Part shown: positions 10,022-23,460 of the stretch, piece by piece | Position numbering within the stretch: position 1 is the first letter of the stretch | How the letters are laid out: each line of letters starts with the position of its first letter | Source of the DNA: Batillaria attramentaria | Taxonomy: Eukaryota > Mollusca > Gastropoda > Batillariidae | DNA: 64,000 nucleotides | Assembly (NCBI GenBank): GCA_018292915.2 | Contig: JACVVK020000056.1 | Coordinates: forward strand, 2,137,501 to 2,201,500 | Reading direction: 5' to 3' | Notes under the pieces: generated by a model | Database searches by the model: none | What the model was told of the DNA's origin: nothing | Seen by the model: the letters and a program-made list of their open reading frames with translations, nothing else | Position numbers and translations under genes: made by a program

Positions 10022-10069
10022 GTTTGTTTGTTTGTTTGTTTGTTTGTTTGTTTGTTTGTTTGTTTGTTT
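10022..10069. repeat. (GTTT)n microsatellite
   Basis: Twelve uninterrupted GTTT units. Confidence 0.95.
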
Positions 10070-11869
<1,800 letters not shown>

Positions 11870-12060
11870 TCGGGCTAACTATTCAGGCTAACTATCCTAA
11901 ATTTCAATTTTTCTGGGGGAGGAAAGCCGGATAACCCGGAGAGAAACCCCCGATGATCAGCCCGGTAGCCAGGAAAAACCGGTATCACATATCACAAGCT
12001 CGACCTGGGCCCGAACCCACGCTTCATCGCCGGCTGCTGGCCAAATGAATAGATGTTCCT
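11870..12060 (-). repeat. Diverged repeat related to family 2, with B-box-like motif
   Basis: On the minus strand it contains GGGGGTTTCTCTCCGGGTTA then TCCGGCTTTCCTCC, matching the 5' block of family 2. Upstream is a B-box-like GGGTTCGGGCCC. The downstream family-2 body is absent, so this is a fragment or a separate subfamily. The B box suggests family 2 may have a tRNA-derived head, but that is an inference. Confidence 0.5.
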
Positions 12061-12086
12061 TTTGGCTACTGCGACCATTCTCGTGA

Positions 12087-12480
12087 CTTACTTACTTACT
12101 TACTTACTTAGGCCCCTGGCTCCAAGTGGAACATAGGCCATCGACGACCCTTCGCCATCGCACTCTGTTCTGGGCTACTCTTGCCACTCCAGTCCAGTTA
12201 ATCCCCTGCTTGCATAGCTCTACCTCAGTGTCCCGCCTCCAGCTGCTGCGAGGCCGGCCTCTCTTCCTTTTCCCCTGCGGGTTCCATGTCAGGGCTTGGC
12301 GTGTGGTGCTGGATGCTGGCTTCCTGAGGGTGTGTCCAATCCAGCCCCACTTCCTCCGCGCAGGCTCTGCTTGGCCACTCGTTCCTGTCCCCGCTCGCTC
12401 CCACAGCTCTTCGTTTCGGAATTTTCGTGACTTCAAGTCTTCTAATATTAGAGAAGTATGGCCCGTTGCTTTGGCGTGAA
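12087..12480 (-). pseudogene. Non-LTR retrotransposon ORF2, C-terminal fragment with (TAAG)n tail
   Basis: The minus strand encodes the C-terminal domain common in invertebrate LINE ORF2 proteins. Blocks are NEELWERAG, RRKWGWIGHTLRKP, TRQALTWNPQGKRKRGRPR, SWRRD and RVRWRRVVDGLCS. The stop codon is followed at once by a (TAAG)n tail at 12087-12110, the expected 3' end of an element with a short tandem-repeat tail. About 125 residues of homologous sequence remain in one open frame, with no endonuclease or reverse-transcriptase core. It is a 5'-truncated, non-functional copy that carries no gross decay, so it may be fairly young. The clade (RTE-like or related) is not settled. Confidence 0.85.
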
Positions 12481-14027
12481 GCTTACAAAACTGTCCTACA
12501 CATCGATACGACCAAGTCGCTAAAATAGTCGCCAATCAGTACTTGCTAGTTGGTGTTCACTCCGCAACCAAATCACATCGTATGCTAATTACACGGTACA
12601 CTTCTACGTAGGCCTACGTAGATAGAGCTTACACGATTAACTACGAGAACTAATCATGTAAGCTGTTTATACCACGAGCATTCAGACTCTTACCTCTACT
12701 GCTCTAGTTGCATACATTTTCTGCGACATTTTATTTTACTATGGTAGGGTGAGTTGTCTAGTGACTTTTGTACCCCCTCAAATTCTGCGCACTGACTTGT
12801 GAGGAAATGATGCGTAGGGCAGTTGAAACTGCTTGATGTTAAGAAGAATATCTTTCAAAGCATACATGTGCTCATGTACTGACATTCAAAAGTGCACTCT
12901 CAAATACTTCACAGAGAGTTTTCTGTGCGATCATGGGTTTTTGTTTTGTTTTGTTTTTTTGGTTTTTCCAAGGAAAATGGTCATCCAAGGAAAATAAAAT
13001 TTCACCCCAAAAAGTGAGCAAAATAACTGTGCACCAACCGTGACGTATGAGTTCCAAATGTTTGAAATGACGCACTTTCTGATTGATGACGTAACTGGAG
13101 TGTGTTTTTGCGAACTCGTAAACCACTGAGTGGGTTATGGAAAGTCATAACTCACACTTTCGCTCTCTGTTTCATTACTGTTTTCGGACGTAAAGCTCTC
13201 ATGATTAACTCACTGCAAGTTTGCACTGGCGAGTGGTGTAAAACAAGATATGCGCCAACCCGAGTAACCACAATGGCTTCAGATGCTATATTGTGTGCCA
13301 AGTGAATGATTCTGATGCACGGTGTTGTATTTTTCTCCTGCTATGTCGTTCTCTCGGTGCACTCGCAGAGAAGACACGGGATACAACAGGATAGAACTCC
13401 AATACTTTATTAACAGAAGATGTGCGAAGAACAAACTCATGAAAGAGGAAGAACCCAGAACGCTGTGCAGGGCTGCTTATATACTAAACAGGTCAGATCT
13501 AGAACATTCCTCAACTTACTGGCAAGTACGGAATCTTTCCAAGGTTACGTAGTCTAGTGACGTTACTGCACTCGCATGTTCTGGGATGGTCTAGAAATTT
13601 CCATCGAAATGCAGTGGCTTTTCGCGATCTCTACAACACACGGATTAAATGCATTGGATGAAAAGCTTTCCACAGCGTTGTCGTATGCTTGACAAACGGA
13701 CTGAGACTTTCAATTAATGCGTGGGATTGACACCCCCCCCCCCCCTCCCCCACAACTCACTCTTGAAAATCTCTCAGCACATACGGAAATGCTCTTTTCT
13801 TTCTAGTCAGTGTAGCGATTCTTTATGAATGGAAATACCTACACTGGCAAACACGCTGAGAGGCTTTCAGTCTGAAGATATTACCGCACGGGGAAACCTG
13901 GGTCTGAAATATACGAGTACGATTATGAAAATGAAACCGGGACGTTACGAAACTACGACATGGTATTACGGTCGCACGGCATGCCGTTAACTCTGCGTGT
14001 CCTGAAGATGTGGGGTGTTTAAAAGGA
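12481..14027. other. No gene recognised
   Basis: Moderately AT-rich sequence with a poly-C run at 13732-13745 and no family signal in any frame. Confidence 0.5.
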
Positions 14028-14052
14028 CTCTCTCTCTCTCTCTCTCTCTCTT
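14028..14052. repeat. (CT)n microsatellite
   Basis: About 12 CT units. Confidence 0.95.
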
Positions 14053-14132
14053 GTCCTAGCAACCGCTGATCAAAAATTAATCATTGTTTGGATAAATCAC
14101 TTCCGTTGGAAAAACAAGGTTCGTTCGTTCTA

Positions 14133-14253
<121 letters not shown>

Positions 14254-14378
14254 ACAGAAACAAAATGAGAGTCTCACTGTTTAAAAACCATGCATTCTAA
14301 TCTTTTTACCTAATATGTTCTAGAACATCGAAAGATCATCTCTCCTTTATTGCCAGATCTCTCCCCCCCCCACCCCCT

Positions 14379-14565
14379 TCGGGTAGCCGGGACAGCCGAA
14401 TGGTAGAGCGTTGGACTTTGAATGCTCGGGTAGTGAGTTCGAATCCCAGCGGAGGCCAAATTATTATTTGTGTTGGCCTTTTTCTCGTTGCCCCGTCTTT
14501 GACATCACCCATACGTGATGGAAAAGGACGTTAAACTCCAAAACACCCACCCACCCACCTCCACC
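14379..14565 (+). mobile_element. SINE family 1, diverged full-length copy
   Basis: The head has AGCCGAATGGTAGAGCG and the B box GTGAGTTCGAATCC, a better B-box consensus than most copies. The body has a short duplication (ATTATTATTTG) and the tail is CACCCACCC repeated. A perfect target duplication was not found, consistent with greater age. Confidence 0.85.
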
Positions 14566-15500
14566 CTGCATGTGTGACAGCATGTGTAAGCGCGAAAGCA
14601 CTCCCATAGTATCAGAGCGTGGTTTTCTTTACATGCAAGTTTGCAGCTTCATGATATTCTACCTAAAACGTGAGAAACTGATCAAGTTTAGACTAGGCAT
14701 CTCTGATGTACAACTACACAAGTTAAGACATTCATCTGGCGAACAGCTACTAAATTGCCCACTCTGAAATCACCGTTTGGAAGATGAAATTCATTTCCTT
14801 TTTACTTGCACACAGCACTTAACGATCTTAGAAGTAGATTAATCTCACTCAGACTGAAATATTATAAGTACCCATCTTAATAATAATAATATAGTACCTT
14901 ACGTCTGTTGTATGAAAACAACACATGTTTGTTTAATCTGGCAAGGTACCTCCATTGCCGTCTAGAACGTCGCAGCAAACAGCCGTCACAGTAAAGCTTG
15001 TATTTTCTGCATTTAATTGTATGCCTGTACCCGTGACCCCCCCCCCCTCCCCGCTCCCCCCCCCGCCCCCCCTTACTAAGGGGGCTGGAAGCCCTTCAGT
15101 AATGATAAAGATTTCCATTTCCACTACGTAATGTACCTAATACTGCATGTTATGACATTACACAAACCCTGAGTCAGCCCGCATCACAAAGGTAGTGCAG
15201 TAGTCAGGGAAACAGCACATCTCGTTCTCGTGGGATGTGGGAGAGGCTTGCCCGTGGTCTGGAAAAACAGCCTAAACGCCTATTAAATCCATGGAGCGTA
15301 GGCCCTTTTTTTTTCGAGATGGCGGTAGAGGCATGGGAACACGCCACACAGTGGGATTGTTTCATCATTGTTCATTGTTCACATCATGTAGTCGATACTT
15401 TTTTTGTATTGTCACCTGTTCAGGCTCCATCCGGACATGAAGGGAGTCTCCATCCGCGATTGTGAAGCGCTGTAACGGAGACACGCCCCCCCCCCCCCCC
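14566..15500. other. No gene recognised
   Basis: Holds poly-C near 15035-15072 and an A/T-rich stretch near 14880. No coding signal. Confidence 0.5.
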
Positions 15501-15505
15501 CACAC

Positions 15506-15600
<95 letters not shown>

Positions 15601-15606
15601 CACACA
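15501..15606. repeat. (CA)n with internal (CACG)n
   Basis: CA array interrupted by about nine GCAC units at 15553-15590, preceded by a run of 14 C. Alternating purine-pyrimidine sequence throughout. Confidence 0.95.
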
Positions 15607-15724
15607 AGGTTTGAGATATAGGTTCACGAGAACCTATCTAACAATCTGTTCTTACTGAACTACGACAACATTAAATCAAAACACAAAAGCTAAACGAAAA
15701 TTAAAAAAAAAAAACATAACAAAG

Positions 15725-15729
<5 letters not shown>

Positions 15730-15819
<90 letters not shown>
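15730..15819. repeat. (CA)n microsatellite
   Basis: About 45 uninterrupted CA units. Confidence 0.97.
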
Positions 15820-15821
<2 letters not shown>

Positions 15822-16689
15822 CATCTCCCCATCCCATTATCCGCCAATATCCATTTTGTGTGCAACTATTTGCCAACCTACACCCCCTCCTCCCTTCCGA
15901 GTTCGTAACTGATGTGCTGATGTTGAGTACAGATGGAAATTTGTCAGCCAATCAAATGGGTATCAGTGTCGTTATCTCGTTATGACATCATTAATATTTC
16001 ATGTGCAGCATAGATTTCAGAGTGGTATTGCCATGGAAATTCAAATTCAATCGTGGTCAGTAACGGTTTGGCCTAGGTTCCCAGTTGCATTTACAGAATG
16101 CACGCTTTACCAGGAGGCAATATGAAATGGAACTTAGATAACTGAAGTAATGAGATATGTCGGTGTTTTTAATCTGTTTTTTTTTTCTTTATTAAGTTTA
16201 TTAAACATCTTGCCTCACACTTTCAGTAAAAATGTCCCTTGCATACCCTCATCCTCTCAACCTTTTAAACTCACACACACGCCCTTTGTTTTTTGTTTTT
16301 TTTGGTTGTTGTTTTTTTTTTTTTTGGGGGGGGGGGGGGAGGGGGGTTTCTTCTTTTTTTCTTCTTTTTGGAACCTCAGTTGTAGGCCCGCTAAAAGCCA
16401 CAAAAAAATGTTTCTTGATTCTGTGTTTTTACTATTTATTTTCTTTTTTTCTCTCTTTTTAACTTGGCTGAGCGTACCGTCTTCATTGGTTCTGAATACA
16501 ACACAACATATGACATTATGGCATAAGAACAAAAAACAACAAGCCCCTCCCTTTGCCCCGCTCGAAAAAAACCCCACGAGATTTAAAGTTTTCTTAACTG
16601 AATTTGTTGATTGAAAATTATATCTAGGGGGTATGGAGCATTTCTTTTCTTAAAGATGCTCACACACATTTTCCCATTAAAATTAAATT

Positions 16690-16691
<2 letters not shown>
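15820..16691. other. No gene recognised
   Basis: T-rich with poly-T/poly-G near 16312-16348. The plus frames there are Phe-rich artefacts. Confidence 0.5.

Positions 16692-16777
<86 letters not shown>
16692..16777. repeat. (CA)n microsatellite
   Basis: About 43 uninterrupted CA units. Confidence 0.97.
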
Positions 16778-16781
<4 letters not shown>

Positions 16782-17260
16782 CAGCTCATCTTTTCCAGTT
16801 TTATCATAAAACCAGCAACACGGGATGAACTCATTACACTGCAGCCTCCCTGCAAAATTACGTGCACACAACCCCCATCAAACAAACACCAGCGTTTGCA
16901 GACAACTTACTAACATGAAACTAAACGTTACGCCCGCGAACATTCCTATTAGCCAAGGGAGGCTACTGTCAGCTAATCACCTCTTTGCCAGGAAACGGGC
17001 GCCATTATGACAAGCATCGTAATAAATGTGTCCTCGATAAATCCTCGTGATTAACTTTGGTGGGTCACGGCATCAGGCTAGGCTCCCTTTTTTATCCCTC
17101 TGAATTAACCTTGCCCTCAGAGTTCCCAAGTCTATTTTGGGATGATTAGAAAATGAAAAAGGGGGAAAAGAGAAAGTGGGGAAATGTGGGAAGGGCAGGT
17201 GGGAAGAAACGTAGCCTACAAAGGAAAACAAAAAAACTTGAGAGGGCGTGCGGGTGTTTA
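16778..17260. other. No gene recognised
   Basis: Purine-rich at 17150-17230; no coding signal. Confidence 0.5.
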
Positions 17261-17300
17261 GAGTTAGTTAGTTAGTTAGGGCTTAACGGGGAGTTTAGAG
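17261..17300. repeat. (GTTA)n plus GGGCTTAAC repeat terminus, copy 1
   Basis: Four GTTA units lead into GGGCTTAACGGGG. The same junction, (GTTA)n then TTAGGGCTTAACG, recurs at 23762-23823. It is probably the end of a dispersed repeat with a tetranucleotide tail. Confidence 0.55.
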
Positions 17301-17350
17301 GTTTAAAGGTCCAATATTTACATGTAATATGTTTATGCACACAGGTCATT

Positions 17351-17385
17351 GGTATGGTATGGTATGGTATGGTATGGTATGGTAG
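17351..17385. repeat. (GGTAT)n microsatellite
   Basis: Six to seven GGTAT units. Confidence 0.95.
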
Positions 17386-17499
17386 ACTTCTCCTCGGCGC
17401 ACGTATCCATCTCTGCTGAAATGCTCACGGCGCCGCAGGGCTGGAGGACGAAGCAGTGAAAGCCTGCTGCCGTTAAGCGCTACTTTATGTGCAAACCTC

Positions 17500-17785
17500 C
17501 ACCCTGCTATTCACTCTGGTGCGTGCGACAGTATTTCTGTTTACCACGCCACCGGCCACAGCCTACTCTTCTTCGAAAGATGAACGTGGGATTTTTAGCG
17601 TGCACACTTGATGTATGTGCGTGCGTGTGTACACGAAGGCGAGACAGGCACCGCAAACGAGTCTGCACATGGATTTGACTCGATAAAAAAAAAAAAAATC
17701 CCACCATATTCCTGCCCACCGGGGACTCGAACCTGGCAGCTCAGGATCCGAAGTCGGATGCCTTAACCACTAGACCAGATCCCCT
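17500..17785 (-). mobile_element. SINE family 3, tRNA-headed, copy 1
   Basis: On the minus strand the head has an A-box-like TGGTCTAGTGGTTAAGGC, a CCGACTTCGGATCC segment and a B box AGGTTCGAGTCCC. A T run, GTCTGCACATG-type and GCAGACTCGTTTGCGG blocks, and CAAGTGTGCACGCTAAAAA then TCCCACGTTCATC follow. The head resembles a tRNA-Arg(UCG)-type sequence but the acceptor ends do not pair, so it is not a functional tRNA. The body matches 24186-24300. Confidence 0.7.
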
Positions 17786-18642
17786 GTCATTCTGAGCAGG
17801 TTTGGTGAGGTCTAGCATCACACCACTTAAACACCTGCACAGTGACAGCATCTAAAATGCTGACACTGGGCTAACAGTAGGGCACACAATGGCGGGCTAT
17901 CACACTGAAAAAGAGGCTTGTCGATAAGACCAACAGCTCAGTCGTTAAATTTGACCCTTCCACCGCTCTCACGCAAAGTGTAAACAACATTGTACATGTA
18001 TCGCATTAAGAGCTCTACTTATCATCTACACAGATTATTTCAAGCGTACAAGCACACTTACAAGAGAAAGTTCCAAAACATAAGTCGGCTTCCTTGAGGG
18101 CTAGTACGTAAACATGGAAGTTGGAGACGGCACATAAAATGAAAATGTAACTTTCACCATGCCTCCTTTTGAAATTATGAAATTTTCACCAGTAAGGAAT
18201 ATGAATTTCGCGGATGGAATTTAAAAACCCCACCACTCATCATTCCAATTATCTTTCCCCAAAACATCTCGCTTCACCTTGACATAAACGAACTCGAAAA
18301 AGATGATCAGCCCTGGGCGGAAGGCAGTCGCCCCATGTTGAGCTGCATATCAACACGATTTCTTGGTTTCTCGGATGGTAAAATAATGATTTCGATACAT
18401 AAAATAATATCTGCTTCCGTGTTAGGCCCTGGTGTGGGCAAACTCGTGAAATGGTGACACAACTGACATCCACACACATAATCTTGATATAACAGAAGTG
18501 TAGGTCAGATCGACTGGATACAAGATTTCAATTTTAGTTCGTCACGTTTTCATTAACACTTGAGATGAACCACCATCTTGCCGAGTAAAGAAAGTATGAT
18601 TCATCGCACGCTGGTTTCGCACTTTGTTTCTTCTTTTGACGG
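17786..18642. other. No gene recognised
   Basis: AT-rich, no repeats noted, no family signal. Confidence 0.5.
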
Positions 18643-18784
18643 AAAGCTGAGGTAGCCGAGTCGATTGAGCGTAAGACTGTCAGTCCTCAGGGTTATGAGT
18701 TTGATTCTTGTTTAGGGGACAAAGTATTTGTAACATCGTTTTCCTCGTTGCCGTGTGGAGAAGGACGTTAATCCCCAACCAACC
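18643..18784 (+). mobile_element. Diverged SINE related to family 1
   Basis: A tRNA-like head with GGTAGCCGAGTCGATTGAGC and a B-box-like ATGAGTTTGATTC is followed by TTTTCCTCGTTGCC and GGAGAAGGACGTTAATCCCC. It lacks the middle segment (CTTTGATATCACCC) of family 1. It is an old copy or a sister subfamily. Confidence 0.65.
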
Positions 18785-19096
18785 GGTTTGGCCGTTTGTT
18801 GTTCACATAGGAAGAAGAGAATGTTTTATTTGTTGCAACCACTTTCCATAGCAACCTTTAAAATGGCCTAGACGTCCATGAAAAGATTTCTTCTCGATAA
18901 GCTGAGGGCAGTACCTCACTTGCTAAGAGGCTGCTTACACTTTCGAATTTTACTGGGGTGAACACGGGCTGGACCCCGGGTTGGAGTATTTTCATTTAAC
19001 CAACCCGTTAGTTATACGTTACTTCCTTGAAGGAGCCTAGCGCAGCCCAGCGGAGATTTTTTTTTTTTTTTTTTTGTGAGTACACTTAGACACCCC

Positions 19097-19101
<5 letters not shown>

Positions 19102-19139
<38 letters not shown>
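19102..19139. repeat. (CT)n microsatellite
   Basis: About 18 CT units preceded by poly-C; it lies directly upstream of a retroposon 3' end, as at 4.84 kb. Confidence 0.95.
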
Positions 19140-19143
<4 letters not shown>

Positions 19144-19296
19144 CTCTAATTTATTATAATTACTGCCATTGCAATACCGTTAACATGCACTTGTTTGTTG
19201 ACCCCTGAGCATTATTATAAGCCCAGCTTGTTCATGCTCAGAAATTGTTTATTTACTTTGAACAAAGTGTATTGCAATAAACTCGTTTAAACCAAA
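19140..19296 (+). repeat. Retroposon 3' end with GTTTAAACC terminus, copy 2
   Basis: Ends ATTGCAATAAACTCG then TTTAAACCAAA. It shares with 4876-5019 the preceding (CT)n and a TTCATGCTCA block. Confidence 0.6.
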
Positions 19297-19959
19297 GGCG
19301 ACCCGGGTTCAAGCCTCGAGTTTTCCATACGGGCCCTGATCTAAACTTGCAGCTGGTGTCATGATATGATGCTTTCGTCAAGGCATGACGGCGGGCGTGA
19401 CGCAAGTTTTCCTACGTCATTGTCAGGGTTAGACTTGCAGAGAATGTGGTGTAGACGCTATTGGCCCAATGATCAAACTCGAAGCGAGGTAAACTCGGGT
19501 TGAACATGCTTGTAGTGTAAAACAGCTCTAGGTAACTCACCAAACCAAGATTTCAAGATCTGTCAAACCAAGATTCAAAGATGGTAACCGTTTACTCATC
19601 ATCATAATGAGGTTCATCGTGACCGTCAACTTGTGGTGCGAGAATCGGAAAGGTCACATCCACATTTAAAGTGTACATACTCTTCCATAATATTTATAAC
19701 TAGAACGTCGATACCCTCTTGAGAGGGAATCTCAGTCTTTCTTTGAATGATAATATAAATCTTTTTGAAACTGTACAGCACTTTATAGAAATATCAGGTC
19801 GCTTTGACACCTAACTTCCGATCACGATCAGCAGTCGCCAACCCGTTGCCACCGTTGAAACCACAGTCCCACTGCAGTTTTTTTTGTACAGTACTTATTG
19901 ACCATTCTCTCTATCCCCTTTCCCTGTATCTTTCTTTGCAGATCTGTCTTACCATAACA
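19297..19959. other. No gene recognised
   Basis: Ordinary complexity; frames short and featureless. Confidence 0.5.
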
Positions 19960-20105
19960 CTGTATTTGACGTCTCCGCCGCACATATGTTTCTGTACTTA
20001 TGAGCACACTTATACTGTTTTTGACTTGTTGTGCTCGGCCTCGTGAAAATTGTGAGAGTGCATATTTATATTTGTTCAGAATGAATAAAACTGTTTAAAC
20101 CAAAA
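19960..20105 (+). repeat. Retroposon 3' end with GTTTAAACC terminus, copy 3
   Basis: Ends ATGAATAAAACTG then TTTAAACCAAAA, with an AATAAA signal just before the terminus. The left boundary is approximate. Confidence 0.55.
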
Positions 20106-20159
20106 TGTACATATCTGTACACTTACCAATAGAGAGAGGCTGGCCAGGGTTAAGTTGTT

Positions 20160-20290
20160 GGCTCTTTTCGGGTTTCACGTCTTTGTCCGGCAAAAGGTGA
20201 TGTCAAAGAAGAGGCAGCAAGGAAAAAGCCAAAAAAAACCTTTTGCTCTCATGCGAGATTCAAGCTCACGACCCAAGTATTAACATATGA
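20160..20290 (-). mobile_element. SINE family 1, diverged copy
   Basis: Reverse-complement body motifs are recognisable: CGTCTTTGTCCGGC, AGGTGATGTCAAAGA, GGCAGCAAGGAAAAAGCC, and a B-box remnant GATTCAAGCTCACGACCC. The head is broken near 20290. Confidence 0.6.
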
Positions 20291-20859
20291 CCAGGATGCA
20301 AGCACAAATGCAATGTACAATGTAAAAGAGGTGCATTTCAGTGCATTTCTTGCAGAAGAGGAAAGTGTGCACACAGGCGGGTTTGAAAAGAAATATTATC
20401 AGAGACAACGACATCCGTGTGACAAAGCACTTGCTGTTATCCTCACTCTTTTGTGCAGTTGCAAACTTCTTAATACATTTACCATAAACACAGTAATAAT
20501 ATTCAATTTTTACATGACAGATTTGCAGATACAGCTTTCTTCGTCTCTGGCGGGTTGATACATCACAGAAAATGATTTAAAAAAAAAAAATTCTTGGCTG
20601 ATAAAAAGGGTGCGATGAAGAAAAATTTAGCAGACTTACCATGCTTCACACACATATACACACAAAAAAAAAAGATGAAATGCTTTTGGAGTGAGTTAGT
20701 GAGTGGAAGCTTCTGCATTTTATTTGTATTAGGAATCAGGAAGATAGATTAGATATGTCCTGAAATTCAGCTGATGTATTCTCAAGATAAACAGTGATAT
20801 CTAACCTGTCCAGTGTTCGTGAAGAAGATATCTAATCTTTTCCCATCGCCAGGAACTAC

Positions 20860-20861
<2 letters not shown>
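20291..20861. other. No gene recognised
   Basis: AT-rich with A runs at 20578-20590 and 20662-20672. Confidence 0.5.

Positions 20862-20892
<31 letters not shown>
20862..20892. repeat. (CT)n microsatellite
   Basis: About 15 CT units. Confidence 0.95.
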
Positions 20893-20896
<4 letters not shown>

Positions 20897-21287
20897 CTCA
20901 ATTCTCAAACCCTCAAATTGATGAGAGGGTCGAGAAAGGTCAACAGACAGTAGAGGGCAGATGACGATCGTTTGATAAGAATGGAGAGGGAAGTTGTTCT
21001 GTTTGGTCTTTTTTTTCGATCGTGCCAAAGAGCAGTGAAAATCCTTTTTTGAAAGCTGGGTAATGAGGAGAGTTTTACTTCTCTGGATGAACTCAAGCAC
21101 GTTCCATAGTTGGCTGCAATAGCTGCAGTGGCTGTGGCGTGAGGACTGTAAGTCTACGTTGATAGTACGTAGGTTTGTTTGTGATACCTTTCACACATAT
21201 TTCTGTGACCACGAGAGAAAGCTTTTGCTTTTTTTTATTTTTACAACTCAGGGTGATATCAGAAACATGTTCACCTGCACCTTCTCT

Positions 21288-21289
<2 letters not shown>

Positions 21290-21360
<71 letters not shown>

Positions 21361-21543
21361 GTTTGTTTATTTGGTTGGTTGGTTGGTTGGTTGGTTGCTG
21401 TTGTTTTGTTTTAGGGTTTGTGGGGGATGGGGTGTTTTTTATGTTTTCCGGAGTTGTTTTTGTTGTTGTTGTTGTTTTGTTTGTTGTTGGTTTGTTTGTT
21501 GGGTTTTTTGTGGGTTTTTTTTCGGGGGGGGGGGGGGGGGGGG
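21290..21543. repeat. Compound (GT)n, (GGTT)n, GTT-rich and 20-G tract
   Basis: About 35 GT units are followed by (GGTT)n at 21372-21397, a GTT/GGGTTTT-rich stretch, and an uninterrupted run of 20 G at 21524-21543. The plus strand is nearly free of A and C for about 250 bp. Confidence 0.92.
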
Positions 21544-23397
21544 ATTACCTTCACTGCTTTTTCTGAGCAAATTGATTAGGTGCCGTCGTTAATCCGCTTG
21601 TCGTTGTTGTTGTTGTCAATAACCTGTTTATCCAGAATGCGGACATAAGCTGTGATCATTTGTCCCACATCAGAACCTGCGTGTGCTTTTTGTCGTTTTG
21701 CCCCCCCCCCCCCCCCCCCCTCATCCTCCCCCCTCCCCCCGCCCCGCCCCACCCAGCCACCTACTTACCTACCCTTACCAGCTGTCCACCCCACTTTGGC
21801 CATCACTTTCACCTGTAGTTGTATATTTTCCTACCCGTGTAAGCCCTTACCCCCTGTGGCCCTCGCTGTGTTCGTCTCGGCCTCACGTCCCCTGGATAAC
21901 AATACAAAGGTGGCGTGACGAGATTACCCAGCGTGCCCGTTGCTAGGCAGCATCCCGAGCTGTCCACCATCCACTAGTGATGCTATCTTATCAACACCCA
22001 TCCGCGCATCCGGTGGGACTGATGAAGGATGGCCCTAAACGGGCGACAAGGACGCTCTCAATTGTGCTCGGCCAACTCTTGATCAATTTATTTCCGCGGC
22101 TTTTGGAGAGGGCCCAGGTAATCGGGGCTGCGGTTGACCCCCATCCTCCATCCTGTCGCAAGGTATTTTGTAAGGGGTCATGCAGTCAGCATCGTGGTGT
22201 TGTACCCGCCCTCTTCTCTTCTCTTCCCTCCCATCTCCTCCTCCTCCTCCTCCTCCTTTCCCTCTGTTCTGTCTGCCTTCTTTGGGTGTAGACTCCTTGT
22301 CCTGGTGATGGTATGCGAGCGAAGACAGAGGGACAGGTTTTGCAACACGGCTTTTTGGAGTAGAGGGTGCCTCCCCCCAAACCCCCCAACCCCTTTTTTT
22401 CTGTGTGATAGCGAAACAAATTCTTTCATATTCATTTTTCCCACGCACCTGCTGTGCATGTGCGAGGAAGGATGATACCACAATGTTTGTCGATGTCACT
22501 GTTTGAATTCATTGTTGATGCATGTTCTTTGTGCTATGCTTTTAAAACAGATGTATGTCGCTGTTCAGGAATAGAACAAGAGGCCTGCCTGGTGCCGGTT
22601 TATAGTGTTTATGCAAAGTTTTACAGTGTTTTCATTGTATTTCAGATAGAAATGATCACAGAAAATCCACTGCCTTTTTTTTTTTTAACTCGAACTAACA
22701 GTGTGTTTTCTTTCTGCTCGTTTGTTCTGTCATCAAGAGGTTTTTTGTCACCCAGGATGACCTTTTCTTTCAAGTTTGGTACAAGTTTCTTTTCTCTTTG
22801 TTTCTTCTTCTTCTTTTTTAGTTTTCCTCAAAAATCGGCTCGCATATTCGTACCGGTCGATAAGATATTTCTGTGCTGGTAATAAATAAATAAATGTCAC
22901 CGAGTCTTTAAAAAAAAACAACAACAAAAAAACGAGGAGACAGACAGAGACAGACAGAGACAGACAGACAGAATTTTGAAGTGAGCTGTCGACGCCGTGC
23001 TATCGTGCTATTCTCAAAGAGTCATGATTGTAGAAGCTAGATCTTTTGTGATACTTTGTTTTATACTGGAACCAACTGTTTTGGGGTTGATGCTGTTTTG
23101 GTTACGGTTGGTTGGTTGGTTAGCTGGTTGGTTGGTTGGTTTCCTTCTGTTCCGTCCCGTTCCGTTCTTTTCTTTTCTATTGCGTGTTGTTGTGTTATGT
23201 TTTGTTGTTGTTGATGCTGTTTCTTTTTCTTTTTTTTGTCATTGCTGTTGTTGTCGTGGTCGTTTTCGTATTCTTTTCATTTGGTCTTAGGCAGACATCG
23301 TTTGTATCTGGACTGTCCTACTCGGTACATACTGAACTGGCATAGTCGGTACTAGCCTAGTGCCCCCCCCCCCCCCCACACACACACACACACACAC
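21544..23397. other. No gene recognised; several simple repeats
   Basis: Holds poly-C at 21702-21720, (CTC)n at 22228-22257, (CAGA)-type repeats at 22938-22971, (GGTT)n near 23106-23140 and poly-C/(CA)n at 23363-23397. No convincing exon. Confidence 0.5.
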
Positions 23398-23460
23398 TGG
23401 GCGGCACGGGACTTGTAGCCGGGCTGTCTATGCCCATTAAGCCATCCGGGACGACGGCCT
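23398..23460 (-). repeat. tRNA-like SINE head fragment
   Basis: On the minus strand CCCGGATGGCTTAATGGGC is A-box-like and a shortened CAAGTCCCGTGCC follows. Too short and mispaired for a tRNA gene. Confidence 0.3.

Noticed and set aside
17696..17785. tRNA-Arg gene on the minus strand
   Set aside because: The anticodon-arm region is tRNA-like, but acceptor ends are unpaired and the downstream body recurs at 24.2 kb, so it is a SINE.
22083..22499. Charged minus-strand frames with poly-Glu/poly-Arg
   Set aside because: Produced by the (CTC)n repeat read in different frames.
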